DNA of 16,048 nt. Source: Bifidobacterium breve (lineage in GTDB: Bacteria; Actinomycetota; Actinomycetes; S36-B12; UBA5976). Both the position numbers and the translations under genes were made by a program. This document shows, in pieces, positions 1 to 7,368 of this stretch. Every line of letters begins with the position of its first letter. The stretch's first letter is position 1. Location of the stretch: NCBI GenBank assembly GCA_945861165.1, contig CAMATO010000017.1, positions 1 to 16,048 of the forward strand, written 5' to 3'. Under the pieces are notes generated by a model, which saw only the letters and a list, made by a program, of their open reading frames with translations, did not search any database and had not been told where the DNA came from.

Positions 1-83
1 ATTTACCGGCAATTGAACACGTTGCGCTTTTTGAAGATGTACATCGTCGACTTCACGATGCCTTAACAGATAACTCAGAGTGA
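1..83 (+). CDS. C-terminal tail of a small conserved hypothetical protein (partial)
   Basis: An open frame enters from the left edge (first full codon at 3) and ends at the TGA at 81-83, leaving about 26 visible residues, amphipathic and charged, ending in DALTDNSE. The stop overlaps the GTG start of tlyA by 4 bases (GTGA), the same coupling seen at the following junctions, which supports a real gene rather than a chance frame. In other actinobacteria a HAD-type phosphatase gene and a short conserved hypothetical gene lie just upstream of tlyA. The tail fits the short hypothetical by position, but too little sequence is present to identify it. No function is assigned. Confidence 0.6.
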   Translation, partial: LPAIEHVALFEDVHRRLHDALTDNSE

Positions 84-874
84 CTTTAAACAGACTCGAT
101 CAAGAACTTGTTAGGCGAGGATTAGCCCGATCTCGCGAAATTGCCATTGAGTTAATTAATTCAGGTTCGGTTTTAGTTGATCATGTGCCAGCTTTAAAAC
201 CTGATCGTAGAGTTAACAACGAAGTTTCCATATTAATTGAAACTGAGGTTGATCACTACGTAAGTCGTGGTGCCCATAAATTAATTAGTGCACTTGATGA
301 GTGGTCAAATATTGATGTTGAGAATCAAATATGTTTAGACGCTGGTTCTTCTACTGGTGGTTTTAGTCAAGTTCTTTTAGAAAGAAAAGCTGCCAAAGTC
401 TTTTGTGTTGATGTGGGCTATGGACAACTTGCTTGGGAAGTCAGAAATCATCCTCAAGTAGTGGTTATGGAGCGAACCAATATTCGTAATATGCCATCGG
501 CAACATTGCAACCAGTGCCCACAATTGTGGTTGCAGATTTATCTTTCATTTCCCTTTCTCAAGTTTTGCCCGCTTTGATTGCTAATGCAGCTGTCACAGC
601 TGATTTTTTGTTGATGGTTAAACCACAATTTGAAGTAGGGAAAGACTCCTTAGGCGCCGGGGGAGTTGTACGTGACCCTGGTTTGAGAAAAGAAGCGATC
701 AGAAAAGTTATTGAATCCGGGGCTCAACTTGGATTGGGTTGTGATGGGGTAGTTGCTTCCGCCTTACCAGGTCCTAAGGGCAATGTTGAATACTTTGTGT
801 GGCTAAAGAAAGGTGGTGCGACTATTAGTGACGCAGATATCGAATCAGCAATTGCTAAGGGTCCACAGTCATGA
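80..874 (+). CDS. tlyA: TlyA-family rRNA (cytidine-2'-O)-methyltransferase
   Basis: 264 aa, the usual length for TlyA. Residues 3-60 form an S4 RNA-binding domain (RLDQELVRRGLARSRE), followed by the family SRGAHKL motif at 62-68. A Rossmann methyltransferase domain has the SAM-binding motif LDAGSSTGGFS at 86-96 and an acidic DVGYGQL at 111-117. K67, D153, K181 and E237 align with the K-D-K-E catalytic tetrad of 2'-O-methyltransferases. Characterised TlyA proteins methylate 16S and often 23S rRNA cytidines at the subunit interface, and loss gives capreomycin resistance in mycobacteria. The GTG start overlaps the upstream stop by 4 bases and the TGA overlaps nadK by 4 bases (ATGA). Translation is therefore probably coupled through tlyA-nadK-recN. 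No good Shine-Dalgarno is visible. Whether this copy modifies one or both rRNAs cannot be read from the sequence. Confidence 0.95.
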   Translation: MTLNRLDQELVRRGLARSREIAIELINSGSVLVDHVPALKPDRRVNNEVSILIETEVDHYVSRGAHKLISALDEWSNIDVENQICLDAGSSTGGFSQVLLERKAAKVFCVDVGYGQLAWEVRNHPQVVVMERTNIRNMPSATLQPVPTIVVADLSFISLSQVLPALIANAAVTADFLLMVKPQFEVGKDSLGAGGVVRDPGLRKEAIRKVIESGAQLGLGCDGVVASALPGPKGNVEYFVWLKKGGATISDADIESAIAKGPQS

Positions 875-1770
875 GTAAAAAACCAGTTGTGTTAATTCTG
901 TTACATAACGATTCACCAGCTGCAAATAAAGTTGCTGCCCAAGTTTCCCAACAATTATCTCAAGCCCAAGTCTCAATTTGTGCACCTTTAAGTGACAAGA
1001 AATTGATTGAAAGTGCAGGATTTGTAATAGATGAATTCATTATTGGTAAAAACGAAAACCCAAACCTAGCTCTTGTATTTGGTGGCGACGGAACAATATT
1101 ACGTGCGGTAGAACTTACCAGAAATAATAATATTCCTGTTTTAGGAATAAATCTTGGCCATGTTGGTTTCTTGGCTGAAGCAGAAGTAGATCATATAGAA
1201 GATGTTGTAAAGTCGATTGTAAATCATGATTGGAAAGAAGAAAAACGTCTTGCTATAGAAGTAGTAGTGACAAAAGATAATGAAACTGTTTTTGAATCCT
1301 TTGCCCTAAATGATGTTGCCATAGAAAAATCTGAGCCTGGGCAAATGTTTGCTCTAATTTTGGAAATTGATGCAGAACCTGTTTCTCGACTGTGGGGTGA
1401 TGGCATAGTTTTGGCTACTCCCACAGGCTCAACTGCTTATGCGTTTAGTGCAGGAGGTCCAGTAATTTGGCCAAGTGTGGAAGCTCTAGTTGTGGTGCCA
1501 ATTAGTGCACATGCGTTATTTGCCAAACCTTTAGTGGTTGGCCCTAATTCAATTATTGCCATAGAAGTTCCTCACGATGGGACGCCTGGACATTTAACTG
1601 CAGATGGCAGAAGGTCCTTTGATTTGTTACCTGGAATGAGAATCGAAGTTAAAAAATCTTCCACTTATGTGCATTTAGCGAGACTTGGTAATGAGACATT
1701 TTCTGAAAGATTAGTTAAAAAATTTCAATTGCCTGTTGAGGGCTGGCGAGGAAATAATAAGCGTAAATGA
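871..1770 (+). CDS. nadK: NAD kinase
   Basis: 299 aa. Phosphorylates NAD to NADP in the cytoplasm. The ATP/polyphosphate-NAD kinase signature GGDGT is at 71-75 with catalytic Asp73, followed by the glycine-rich NLGHVGFLAE at 94-103. The second conserved block TPTGSTAYAFSAGGPV is at 183-198, and the C-terminus ends in the actinobacterial-like pattern FQLPVEGWRG. The conserved NE dipeptide of the NAD-binding loop reads ND (147-148, LNDVAIEK), a conservative change also present in some other NadK proteins as I recall. The start is fixed by the ATGA overlap with tlyA, and the stop overlaps recN in the same way. The tlyA-nadK-recN order is widespread in actinobacteria and gives the assignment extra support. 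Confidence 0.96.
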   Translation: MSKKPVVLILLHNDSPAANKVAAQVSQQLSQAQVSICAPLSDKKLIESAGFVIDEFIIGKNENPNLALVFGGDGTILRAVELTRNNNIPVLGINLGHVGFLAEAEVDHIEDVVKSIVNHDWKEEKRLAIEVVVTKDNETVFESFALNDVAIEKSEPGQMFALILEIDAEPVSRLWGDGIVLATPTGSTAYAFSAGGPVIWPSVEALVVVPISAHALFAKPLVVGPNSIIAIEVPHDGTPGHLTADGRRSFDLLPGMRIEVKKSSTYVHLARLGNETFSERLVKKFQLPVEGWRGNNKRK

Positions 1771-3497
1771 TAAATGATCTACGCATTCAAAATATTGGTG
1801 TTATTGAAGATGTTTCATTAGAAATGTCTGCTGGTTTCACTGTGTTGACGGGTGAAACAGGTGCCGGTAAAACAATGATTCTCACCGCTTTTCAAATGGT
1901 AATTGGTGAAAAAGTTGATAATAATTTAGTACGTGCTAATGAAAAAACAGCAGTGGTAGAAGCATTCATTCAAGTTCCTAATGATAGAAATATCCGTGCC
2001 AGATTAGAGGAATTGGATATAGCCATTGAAGATGGTGGAACACAATTAAGCAGAACCATTGCCCGAGAAGGCCGAGGCAAGATCATTTTAGGGGGCAGAT
2101 CTGTTCCCAGTGCAACCTTGGAGGAAATAACTCAAAGTTCAATCACAATACATGGCCAAGGCGATCAAGTTTTACTTAATAAACCTAATTATCAACGAGA
2201 ACTAATAGATCAATTTGCGGGGCCAAATCATTTAACAATGTTGCAGGGTTATCAAGAGTTATACACCAAATATGTTGAGACTAGAAAGCGTCTCGAGGAA
2301 TTAAACAAGGCTGGATCACAAAATGCTTTAAAGATATCCCAATTACAAGAATCGTTAAAAGAATTAACAGAAGCAAATTTAGAAGTTGATGAAGAAATCA
2401 CCATCACTGAAAGAATCAATCTGATTAACAATAGCGATGACATTTTTGAATCATTGGCCTTGGCAGATAAGTTATTAAACGGTGGGGAAGATTCCTTAGG
2501 TTCAATTTCTTCTCAAATTACTTCAGCCAGAAAAGCACTTGACGCAGCTGCTGCAAAAAGTGACCGAATTGCTTCCCTAAGAGACCAAATTTCTAATTTG
2601 GAAGCTGAGATATCAAATGTCGCAAGTGATGTGAATCGCGATTTATCATCCCTTGATAGGGACCCTGCCACAATTGACAAACTTGAAGCAAGGCGTGCTC
2701 TAATCAAAAAAATGCTCACCAAATACGGTCCCACCTCCAAGGATGCTTTAGCAAATATTCAAGTATTTCAAAACCAACTACTTGATATTGAAGATCTACC
2801 AGCTGCCATTGAAAATGTTGAAAAGGAAATAAAGACTATTCTCAAGGATTTATCACTTAAGGCACAAATTTTGCATGACACCCGAATTGAATCTGCGCTA
2901 AATATCTCGAAGGCCATAGAGAAAGAATTGACTTCCCTTTCTATTCCTAACGCCAAGTTCCAGGTGAGTGTAGAAACAAATGATGATCCGCAAGGTCTAA
3001 AAATATCAATTGCTGGCAAAGATCATCTTTTACTTTTCGATAATCATGGTGTTAATCAAATCTCATTCGAATTTAGCGCCAACCCAGGTCAACCATTAAG
3101 ACCGATCACAAAGGTTGCCAGTGGTGGAGAAATGTCTCGCATCATGTTGGCAGTTGAATTAGTATTCTCCCAAAATGTGGCATCTAAAACAATGATTTTT
3201 GACGAAGTTGACGCTGGCATAGGTGGGGCTGCTGCTATTGAAGTTGGAAAACGATTGAAAGCTTTGGCGCAACATCACCAAATAGTGGTCGTGACACATC
3301 TTCCTCAGGTGGCGGCTTTTGCGGATAAACATTTAAAAGTTGAGAAGTCAGCGACTGGCAATGTGACAACATCCAGTGTTACCGAACTTGATCAAAATGC
3401 ACGGGTCACCGAAATTGCACGAATGATGGCCGGCATCGAAGATTCGGCCTCGGCTTTGGAACACGCACGCGAACTCTTGGGGATGTCTCACACCTAG
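1767..3497 (+). CDS. recN: DNA repair protein RecN (SMC-like ATPase)
   Basis: 576 aa, typical of RecN. The split ABC-type ATPase has Walker A GETGAGKT at 29-36, the signature ASGGEMSR at 451-458 and Walker B/D-loop TMIFDEVDAGIGG at 475-487, then the H-loop region VVVTHLPQVAAFAD at 507-520. Residues about 155-385 are charged, heptad-like helices that form the short coiled-coil arm. RecN acts early in double-strand break repair, holding DNA ends or sisters together with RecA. The N-terminus begins with the family pattern (M-x4-RIQNIGVIED), confirming the ATG that overlaps nadK by 4 bases. It is the last gene of this cluster: a 70 bp gap follows, where corynebacteria and mycobacteria carry steA and mctB before pyrG. 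Confidence 0.97.
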   Translation: MINDLRIQNIGVIEDVSLEMSAGFTVLTGETGAGKTMILTAFQMVIGEKVDNNLVRANEKTAVVEAFIQVPNDRNIRARLEELDIAIEDGGTQLSRTIAREGRGKIILGGRSVPSATLEEITQSSITIHGQGDQVLLNKPNYQRELIDQFAGPNHLTMLQGYQELYTKYVETRKRLEELNKAGSQNALKISQLQESLKELTEANLEVDEEITITERINLINNSDDIFESLALADKLLNGGEDSLGSISSQITSARKALDAAAAKSDRIASLRDQISNLEAEISNVASDVNRDLSSLDRDPATIDKLEARRALIKKMLTKYGPTSKDALANIQVFQNQLLDIEDLPAAIENVEKEIKTILKDLSLKAQILHDTRIESALNISKAIEKELTSLSIPNAKFQVSVETNDDPQGLKISIAGKDHLLLFDNHGVNQISFEFSANPGQPLRPITKVASGGEMSRIMLAVELVFSQNVASKTMIFDEVDAGIGGAAAIEVGKRLKALAQHHQIVVVTHLPQVAAFADKHLKVEKSATGNVTTSSVTELDQNARVTEIARMMAGIEDSASALEHARELLGMSHT

Positions 3498-3509
3498 TCG
3501 TTATAAGAT
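3477..3509 (+). promoter_or_regulatory. Candidate pyrG promoter
   Basis: TAAGAT at 3504-3509 fits the actinobacterial -10 pattern TAnnnT, and the overlapping TATAAG starts at 3502. The best -35-like hexamer is TTGGGG at 3477-3482, inside the recN end, with an overlong spacer of 19-21 bp. Transcription from here would begin around 3512-3520, at the base of the hairpin in front of pyrG. The site is weak and rests on hexamer resemblance and position alone. Confidence 0.3.
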
Positions 3510-3513
3510 GTAA

Positions 3514-3561
3514 TTCCGTGGGGTTAAGTTTTTTCAACTTACACACCTAGTTACCACGGGA
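3514..3561 (+). promoter_or_regulatory. Nested hairpin leader overlapping the pyrG ribosome binding site
   Basis: The outer stem pairs CCGTGG (3516-3521) with CCACGG (3554-3559), extendable by a T3515-G3560 wobble and T3514-A3561. The inner stem pairs TAAGTT (3525-3530) with AACTTA (3536-3541) around a TTTTC loop, and GGT (3522-3524) can pair with ACC (3545-3547) between them. The pyrG Shine-Dalgarno GGGAG (3558-3562), 5 nt before the TTG start, lies mostly within the outer stem, so folding would hide it. There is no run of T after the outer stem, so this does not look like a normal terminator. The complementarity is seen directly; a regulatory role is inferred. Confidence 0.45.
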
Positions 3562-3567
3562 GCCAAA

Positions 3568-5196
3568 TTGTCAGCCGGAACAGTTAAACACATTTTTGTT
3601 ACTGGCGGAGTTGCCTCATCATTAGGTAAGGGTCTTACCGCATCTTCTTTAGGAAATTTGTTAGTTTCTCGTGGATTAAAAGTTACCATGCAAAAATTGG
3701 ATCCATATCTAAACGTTGACCCTGGAACAATGAATCCTTTCCAACACGGGGAAGTGTTTGTCACCGAAGATGGTGGCGAAACAGATTTAGATGTTGGTCA
3801 TTATGAAAGATTTTTAGATGTCGAGTTATCAAAATCAGCTAACGTAACAACTGGACAAGTTTATTCAAGTGTTATTGCCAGAGAGCGACGAGGAGAATAT
3901 TTAGGGGATACCGTTCAGGTTATTCCTCACATCACGAATGAAATAAAAGGTCGAATAAGAGGAATGGCATCTGCCGATGTTGATGTCGTGATAACTGAAA
4001 TTGGTGGCACTGTTGGTGATATTGAATCTTTACCTTTCCTGGAAGCTGCTAGACAAATTAGACATGAAATAGGAAGAGAAAATACCTTTTTCTTACACGT
4101 AAGTTTGTTGCCATACATTGGTCCATCTGGGGAACAGAAGACAAAACCAACTCAACACAGTGTTGCCTCGATGAGAAGTATTGGTTTACAACCTGATGCC
4201 ATAGTGCTTCGTTCAGATCGTTTAGTGCCAGATCAAATTAAGAAAAAGATATCTATGATGTGTGACGTTGATCAAGAAGCAGTAGTTGCAGCAGTTGATG
4301 CACCAAGTATCTATGACATTCCCCGAGTACTTCATCGAGAAGGTTTGGATGCATTTGTTATCAGACGATTAGGTTTGCCCTTCAGAGATGTTAATTGGAA
4401 AAGTTGGGATGCGTTACTAGAAAGAGTTCATAAGCCGTTGCATCAAGTAACAGTTGGTTTAGTTGGAAAATATATTGATTTACCTGATGCCTATCTTTCT
4501 GTGTCCGAAGCACTTAGAGCTGGTGGTTTTGCAAATAATGCCAAGGTAAATATCAAATGGGTGGCTTCTGATGATTGTGAGACACCATATGGTGCAAAAA
4601 AAGAGTTGAGTGACGTTGATGCAGTTTTAATTCCTGGTGGGTTTGGTGTGAGAGGTATTGAAGGTAAACTAGGCGCACTAACTCATACTCGAAAGAATAA
4701 GATTCCAACCTTAGGAATTTGTTTAGGTTTGCAGTGCATGGTCATTGAATACGCCCGAGAAATTGTGGGCATGCATGGTGCCTCATCATTAGAATTTGAT
4801 GCCGACACCGCCTATCCAGTAATTGCAACAATGGCGGATCAAGTTGACATTGTTAATGGCCAAAAAGATATGGGTGGATCAATGCGTTTAGGTAGTTTTG
4901 AAGCTCATCTGATGCCAAATACAATTGTGCAAGAAGTTTACGGAGCAAATATAATTAGTGAACGTCATAGACATAGATATGAAGTTAACAACGAATATCG
5001 AGATAAACTATCTGAAAGTGGCTTAGTTTTCTCTGGGCTTTCACCGGATGGCAAACTTGTTGAATTTATAGAACTGGATAGAAGTGTTCATCCCTACTAC
5101 GTCGCCACTCAAGCCCACCCGGAATTCAAATCCCGCCCCACCAATGCTCACCCACTTTTTCAAGGATTAATAAAAGCCGTGCTTGATTCACGCTGA
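3568..5196 (+). CDS. pyrG: CTP synthase
   Basis: 542 aa, full length. Makes CTP from UTP using ATP and glutamine. The synthetase domain (1-about 275) opens with FVTGGVASSLGKG (10-22) and has the conserved VGDIESLPFLEA (149-160) and the nucleotide-contacting KTKPTQHSV (191-199). The class I glutamine amidotransferase domain has the oxyanion glycines PGGFG (356-360), nucleophile Cys385 in GICLGLQ and the His517/Glu519 pair in AHPEF. The start is TTG: translation from it gives the family's N-terminus exactly, and GGGAG lies 5 nt upstream. No ATG or GTG in this frame gives a complete N-terminus. The gene has its own upstream region with a possible promoter and leader hairpin, and an 87 bp gap separates it from ald, so it may be transcribed alone. 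Confidence 0.98.
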   Translation: MSAGTVKHIFVTGGVASSLGKGLTASSLGNLLVSRGLKVTMQKLDPYLNVDPGTMNPFQHGEVFVTEDGGETDLDVGHYERFLDVELSKSANVTTGQVYSSVIARERRGEYLGDTVQVIPHITNEIKGRIRGMASADVDVVITEIGGTVGDIESLPFLEAARQIRHEIGRENTFFLHVSLLPYIGPSGEQKTKPTQHSVASMRSIGLQPDAIVLRSDRLVPDQIKKKISMMCDVDQEAVVAAVDAPSIYDIPRVLHREGLDAFVIRRLGLPFRDVNWKSWDALLERVHKPLHQVTVGLVGKYIDLPDAYLSVSEALRAGGFANNAKVNIKWVASDDCETPYGAKKELSDVDAVLIPGGFGVRGIEGKLGALTHTRKNKIPTLGICLGLQCMVIEYAREIVGMHGASSLEFDADTAYPVIATMADQVDIVNGQKDMGGSMRLGSFEAHLMPNTIVQEVYGANIISERHRHRYEVNNEYRDKLSESGLVFSGLSPDGKLVEFIELDRSVHPYYVATQAHPEFKSRPTNAHPLFQGLIKAVLDSR

Positions 5197-5267
5197 TATT
5201 CCGATTTATTGAACTCAGAAAGTAGAAAGACTGAATTTTGTAATATGCTTTGAAGATAAAGATTGCT

Positions 5268-5286
5268 AAAAGGAGAAAATTAATTG
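5268..5286 (+). promoter_or_regulatory. Strong ribosome binding site and TTG start of ald
   Basis: AAAAGGAG at 5268-5275 is one of the best Shine-Dalgarno matches in the window and lies 8 nt before the TTG at 5284-5286, which decides that start. Further upstream, TAATAT (5241-5246) resembles a -10 element, but no -35 sits at proper distance: TTGAAC at 5209-5214 is 26 bp away. A promoter within 5197-5267 is likely from the isolated gene position, but I cannot place it firmly. Confidence 0.65.
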
Positions 5287-6402
5287 TTAGTAGGTGTTCC
5301 CAAGGAAATCAAAAACCATGAATATCGGGTCGCTATAACTCCTGCCGGAGTAGTTGAACTTATTAAGAATGGCCATGAAGTAATAGTTGAAAAAAGTGCG
5401 GGAATAGGTTCAGCAATTTCTGATGAAGAATATATCAAAGCTGGTGCCAAAATTATTGATAAGCCCGAAGATGTTTGGGCCAAAGCAGATTTGATTTTAA
5501 AAGTAAAAGAACCAATCGCAGCAGAATACAACAGAATGCGTAAAGGTCAGATCCTTTTTACCTATTTACATTTAGCAGCTTCCAAAGAATGCACGGATGC
5601 ATTAATTAAATCAGGGATAACAGCGATTGCTTATGAAACAGTCGAACTAGAAAATAGATCACTACCCTTATTGGCACCCATGTCTGAAGTGGCAGGAAGA
5701 TTAGCACCACAAGTTGGGGCACATTCTTTACTTAAATTTCAAGGTGGCCGCGGATTATTACTTGGTGGTGTACCTGGTGTTAAAAAAGGAAATGTGGTGA
5801 TTATCGGCGGGGGAGTTTCAGGTCAACACGCTGCCACTATCGCATTAGGTTTTGAAGCCAATGTCACAATTCTTGATTTAAATGTTGATCGTCTCAAAGA
5901 ATTGGATTTAATCTTTGATGGCAAAGTGCAAACTTTAGTATCAAACGCGTATGAAATCGAAAAAAGTGTTTTAGCAGCTGATCTAGTAATCGGTGCAGTT
6001 TTGGTACCCGGTGCAAAAGCACCTAAATTAGTATCAAATGATTTGGTTAAAAGAATGAAACCTGGATCTGTGTTAGTTGATATTGCCATAGATCAAGGTG
6101 GTTGTTTTGAAGATTCAAAAGCCACCACACATGACAATCCCACTTACCAAGTTCATAATTCTATTTTTTATTGCGTAGCAAATATGCCAGGCTCTGTACC
6201 CAATACTTCAACCTATGCATTAACCAATGTAACAATGCCTTATGCCAAAGCTATCGCTAACAAAGGTTGGAAAAAAGCCATGTTAGAAGATGATTCACTG
6301 AAACTTGGACTAAATGTTCATGAAGGACAAATTACTTATCAGGCAGTGGCAGAGTCTTTCAATCTTTCATACACGGCGGCGGAGAAATTAATCTCAGTGT
6401 AA
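5284..6402 (+). CDS. ald: L-alanine dehydrogenase (NAD+)
   Basis: 372 aa, the normal length. Reversibly deaminates L-alanine to pyruvate and ammonium with NAD+. The active-site residues known from the Mycobacterium tuberculosis enzyme are present at the same numbering: Arg15 (YRVAITP), Lys75 (LKVKEP), His96 (YLHLAAS) and Asp270 (VDIAIDQGG). The NAD-binding Rossmann motif IIGGGVSGQHAA is at 173-184 with the acidic strand end ILDLN at 196-200, and the C-terminal NMPGSVPNTSTYALTN (300-315) is a family hallmark. The TTG start has a strong Shine-Dalgarno. The stop TAA overlaps the ATG of xerD by one base (TAATG), so xerD is probably co-translated with it. In this position other actinobacteria usually have a NUDIX hydrolase gene. 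In a streamlined heterotroph the enzyme may mainly release ammonium and pyruvate from alanine, which is inference. Confidence 0.97.
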   Translation: MLVGVPKEIKNHEYRVAITPAGVVELIKNGHEVIVEKSAGIGSAISDEEYIKAGAKIIDKPEDVWAKADLILKVKEPIAAEYNRMRKGQILFTYLHLAASKECTDALIKSGITAIAYETVELENRSLPLLAPMSEVAGRLAPQVGAHSLLKFQGGRGLLLGGVPGVKKGNVVIIGGGVSGQHAATIALGFEANVTILDLNVDRLKELDLIFDGKVQTLVSNAYEIEKSVLAADLVIGAVLVPGAKAPKLVSNDLVKRMKPGSVLVDIAIDQGGCFEDSKATTHDNPTYQVHNSIFYCVANMPGSVPNTSTYALTNVTMPYAKAIANKGWKKAMLEDDSLKLGLNVHEGQITYQAVAESFNLSYTAAEKLISV

Positions 6403-7295
6403 TGAGATTAGATCAGGCGATAGAGCTTTATCTTAATCATTTGTCTACCGAGAGAAATTTGGCCAAGAATTCTCTCGAATCATATGATCGTGATTTGAAA
6501 TCCTATGCTCAGTTTGTAACTGGAAATAAGTCATGTGAAAGTATTGACACAGATTTAATTCAAGGATTCTTAAATTCCTACCGAAAAGATCATGCTGAAG
6601 CTAGTTTGTCGCGCATGATTGCCTCAATCAGGGGTTTACATAAATTTCTGGTACTGGAAAACGTATCCAACTCAAATCCAGCACAGTATTTAACAGTTGG
6701 TTCAAAATCTTTAAGGTTACCTAAAACAATGTCTTCCCAAGAAGTGATGAGACTTATTGATTCAATCGATAGTCCAGATCCAAATTCAACAAGGGACAAA
6801 CTGATTTTTGAGTTTCTTTATGGCACAGGGTCACGAATATCTGAGTTAGTTAACACCGATTTAGATGATATTGACATAGATTCCAACTTAATCAAAATTC
6901 GTTTTGGTAAAGGATCAAAACAACGAATTGTTCCATTAGGTAAATCTCTCAAAGTTGCGATAAACAATTATTTGACAAGACAACGGAATTCACTTATTAA
7001 TAGTAAGAAACCAATTAATTCCTTGTTGTTGAACTCAAAAGGTGGCAGATTGTCACGACAAAGTATTTGGGAGGTAGTAAATAAATACGCTGTAGCCCAA
7101 AAAATTGATGATTTGACACCACATTCTTTAAGGCATGCTTTTGCGACTCACCTGTTGGAAGGTGGAGCAGATGTACGCGTGGTACAGGAGTTACTAGGAC
7201 ATAGTTCGGTGAACACCACCCAGATTTACACCCATATCACTGTTGAAAGATTGAGGGAAGTTTTTGCCGAAACACATCCGCGTGCTCGTAATTAA
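6402..7295 (+). CDS. xerD: Site-specific tyrosine recombinase XerD
   Basis: 297 aa. Resolves chromosome dimers at dif with XerC and FtsK. The N-terminal SAM-like core-binding domain spans about 1-90. The catalytic domain carries all six tyrosine-recombinase residues: Arg145 (GTGSRISEL), Lys170 (FGKGSK), His241 and Arg244 (PHSLRHAFATHLLEGGAD), His267 (LLGHSSV) and nucleophile Tyr276 (TTQIYTH). Length, the lack of any accessory domain and the conserved neighbourhood (pyrG on one side, parA-scpAB on the other) point to the housekeeping XerD rather than a phage or integron integrase. No dif-like site was noticed nearby, and none would be expected because xer genes and dif are usually unlinked. 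The ATG overlaps the ald stop by one base. A 72 bp gap follows. Confidence 0.95.
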   Translation: MRLDQAIELYLNHLSTERNLAKNSLESYDRDLKSYAQFVTGNKSCESIDTDLIQGFLNSYRKDHAEASLSRMIASIRGLHKFLVLENVSNSNPAQYLTVGSKSLRLPKTMSSQEVMRLIDSIDSPDPNSTRDKLIFEFLYGTGSRISELVNTDLDDIDIDSNLIKIRFGKGSKQRIVPLGKSLKVAINNYLTRQRNSLINSKKPINSLLLNSKGGRLSRQSIWEVVNKYAVAQKIDDLTPHSLRHAFATHLLEGGADVRVVQELLGHSSVNTTQIYTHITVERLREVFAETHPRARN

Positions 7296-7336
7296 TCAAC
7301 TAGAGCGCATGGTGTTGGTAATAGAGTTCTCACATA

Positions 7337-7368
7337 GGCTTAACCAATAAGCCCAGCCGGGTCGGCTG
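7337..7368 (+). promoter_or_regulatory. Two back-to-back hairpins upstream of parA
   Basis: GGCTTA (7337-7342) pairs perfectly with TAAGCC (7348-7353) across loop ACCAA. Immediately after it, CAGCC (7354-7358) pairs with GGCTG (7364-7368) across GGGTC. The segment 7351-7368 is strikingly G+C-rich compared with its surroundings. No T-tract follows, so an intrinsic terminator is unlikely. The second stem ends on the first base of the upstream GTG candidate for parA. It could be a leader structure, an operator or a weak RNA-processing element; function is unknown. Confidence 0.4.

Noticed and set aside
3489..3551. Direct repeat CACACCTAGT at 3489-3498 and 3542-3551
   Set aside because: Only two 10-base copies, the first including the recN stop codon; likely chance, and no matching site elsewhere was noticed.
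5197..5283. Intrinsic terminator after pyrG
   Set aside because: Only a 4-base TCAG/CTGA pairing with a long loop is present; not enough to call.
6402..7295. Tyrosine recombinase as a sign of an integrated mobile element
   Set aside because: Housekeeping XerD length and position next to parA-scpAB, with no attachment repeats, cargo or tRNA nearby.
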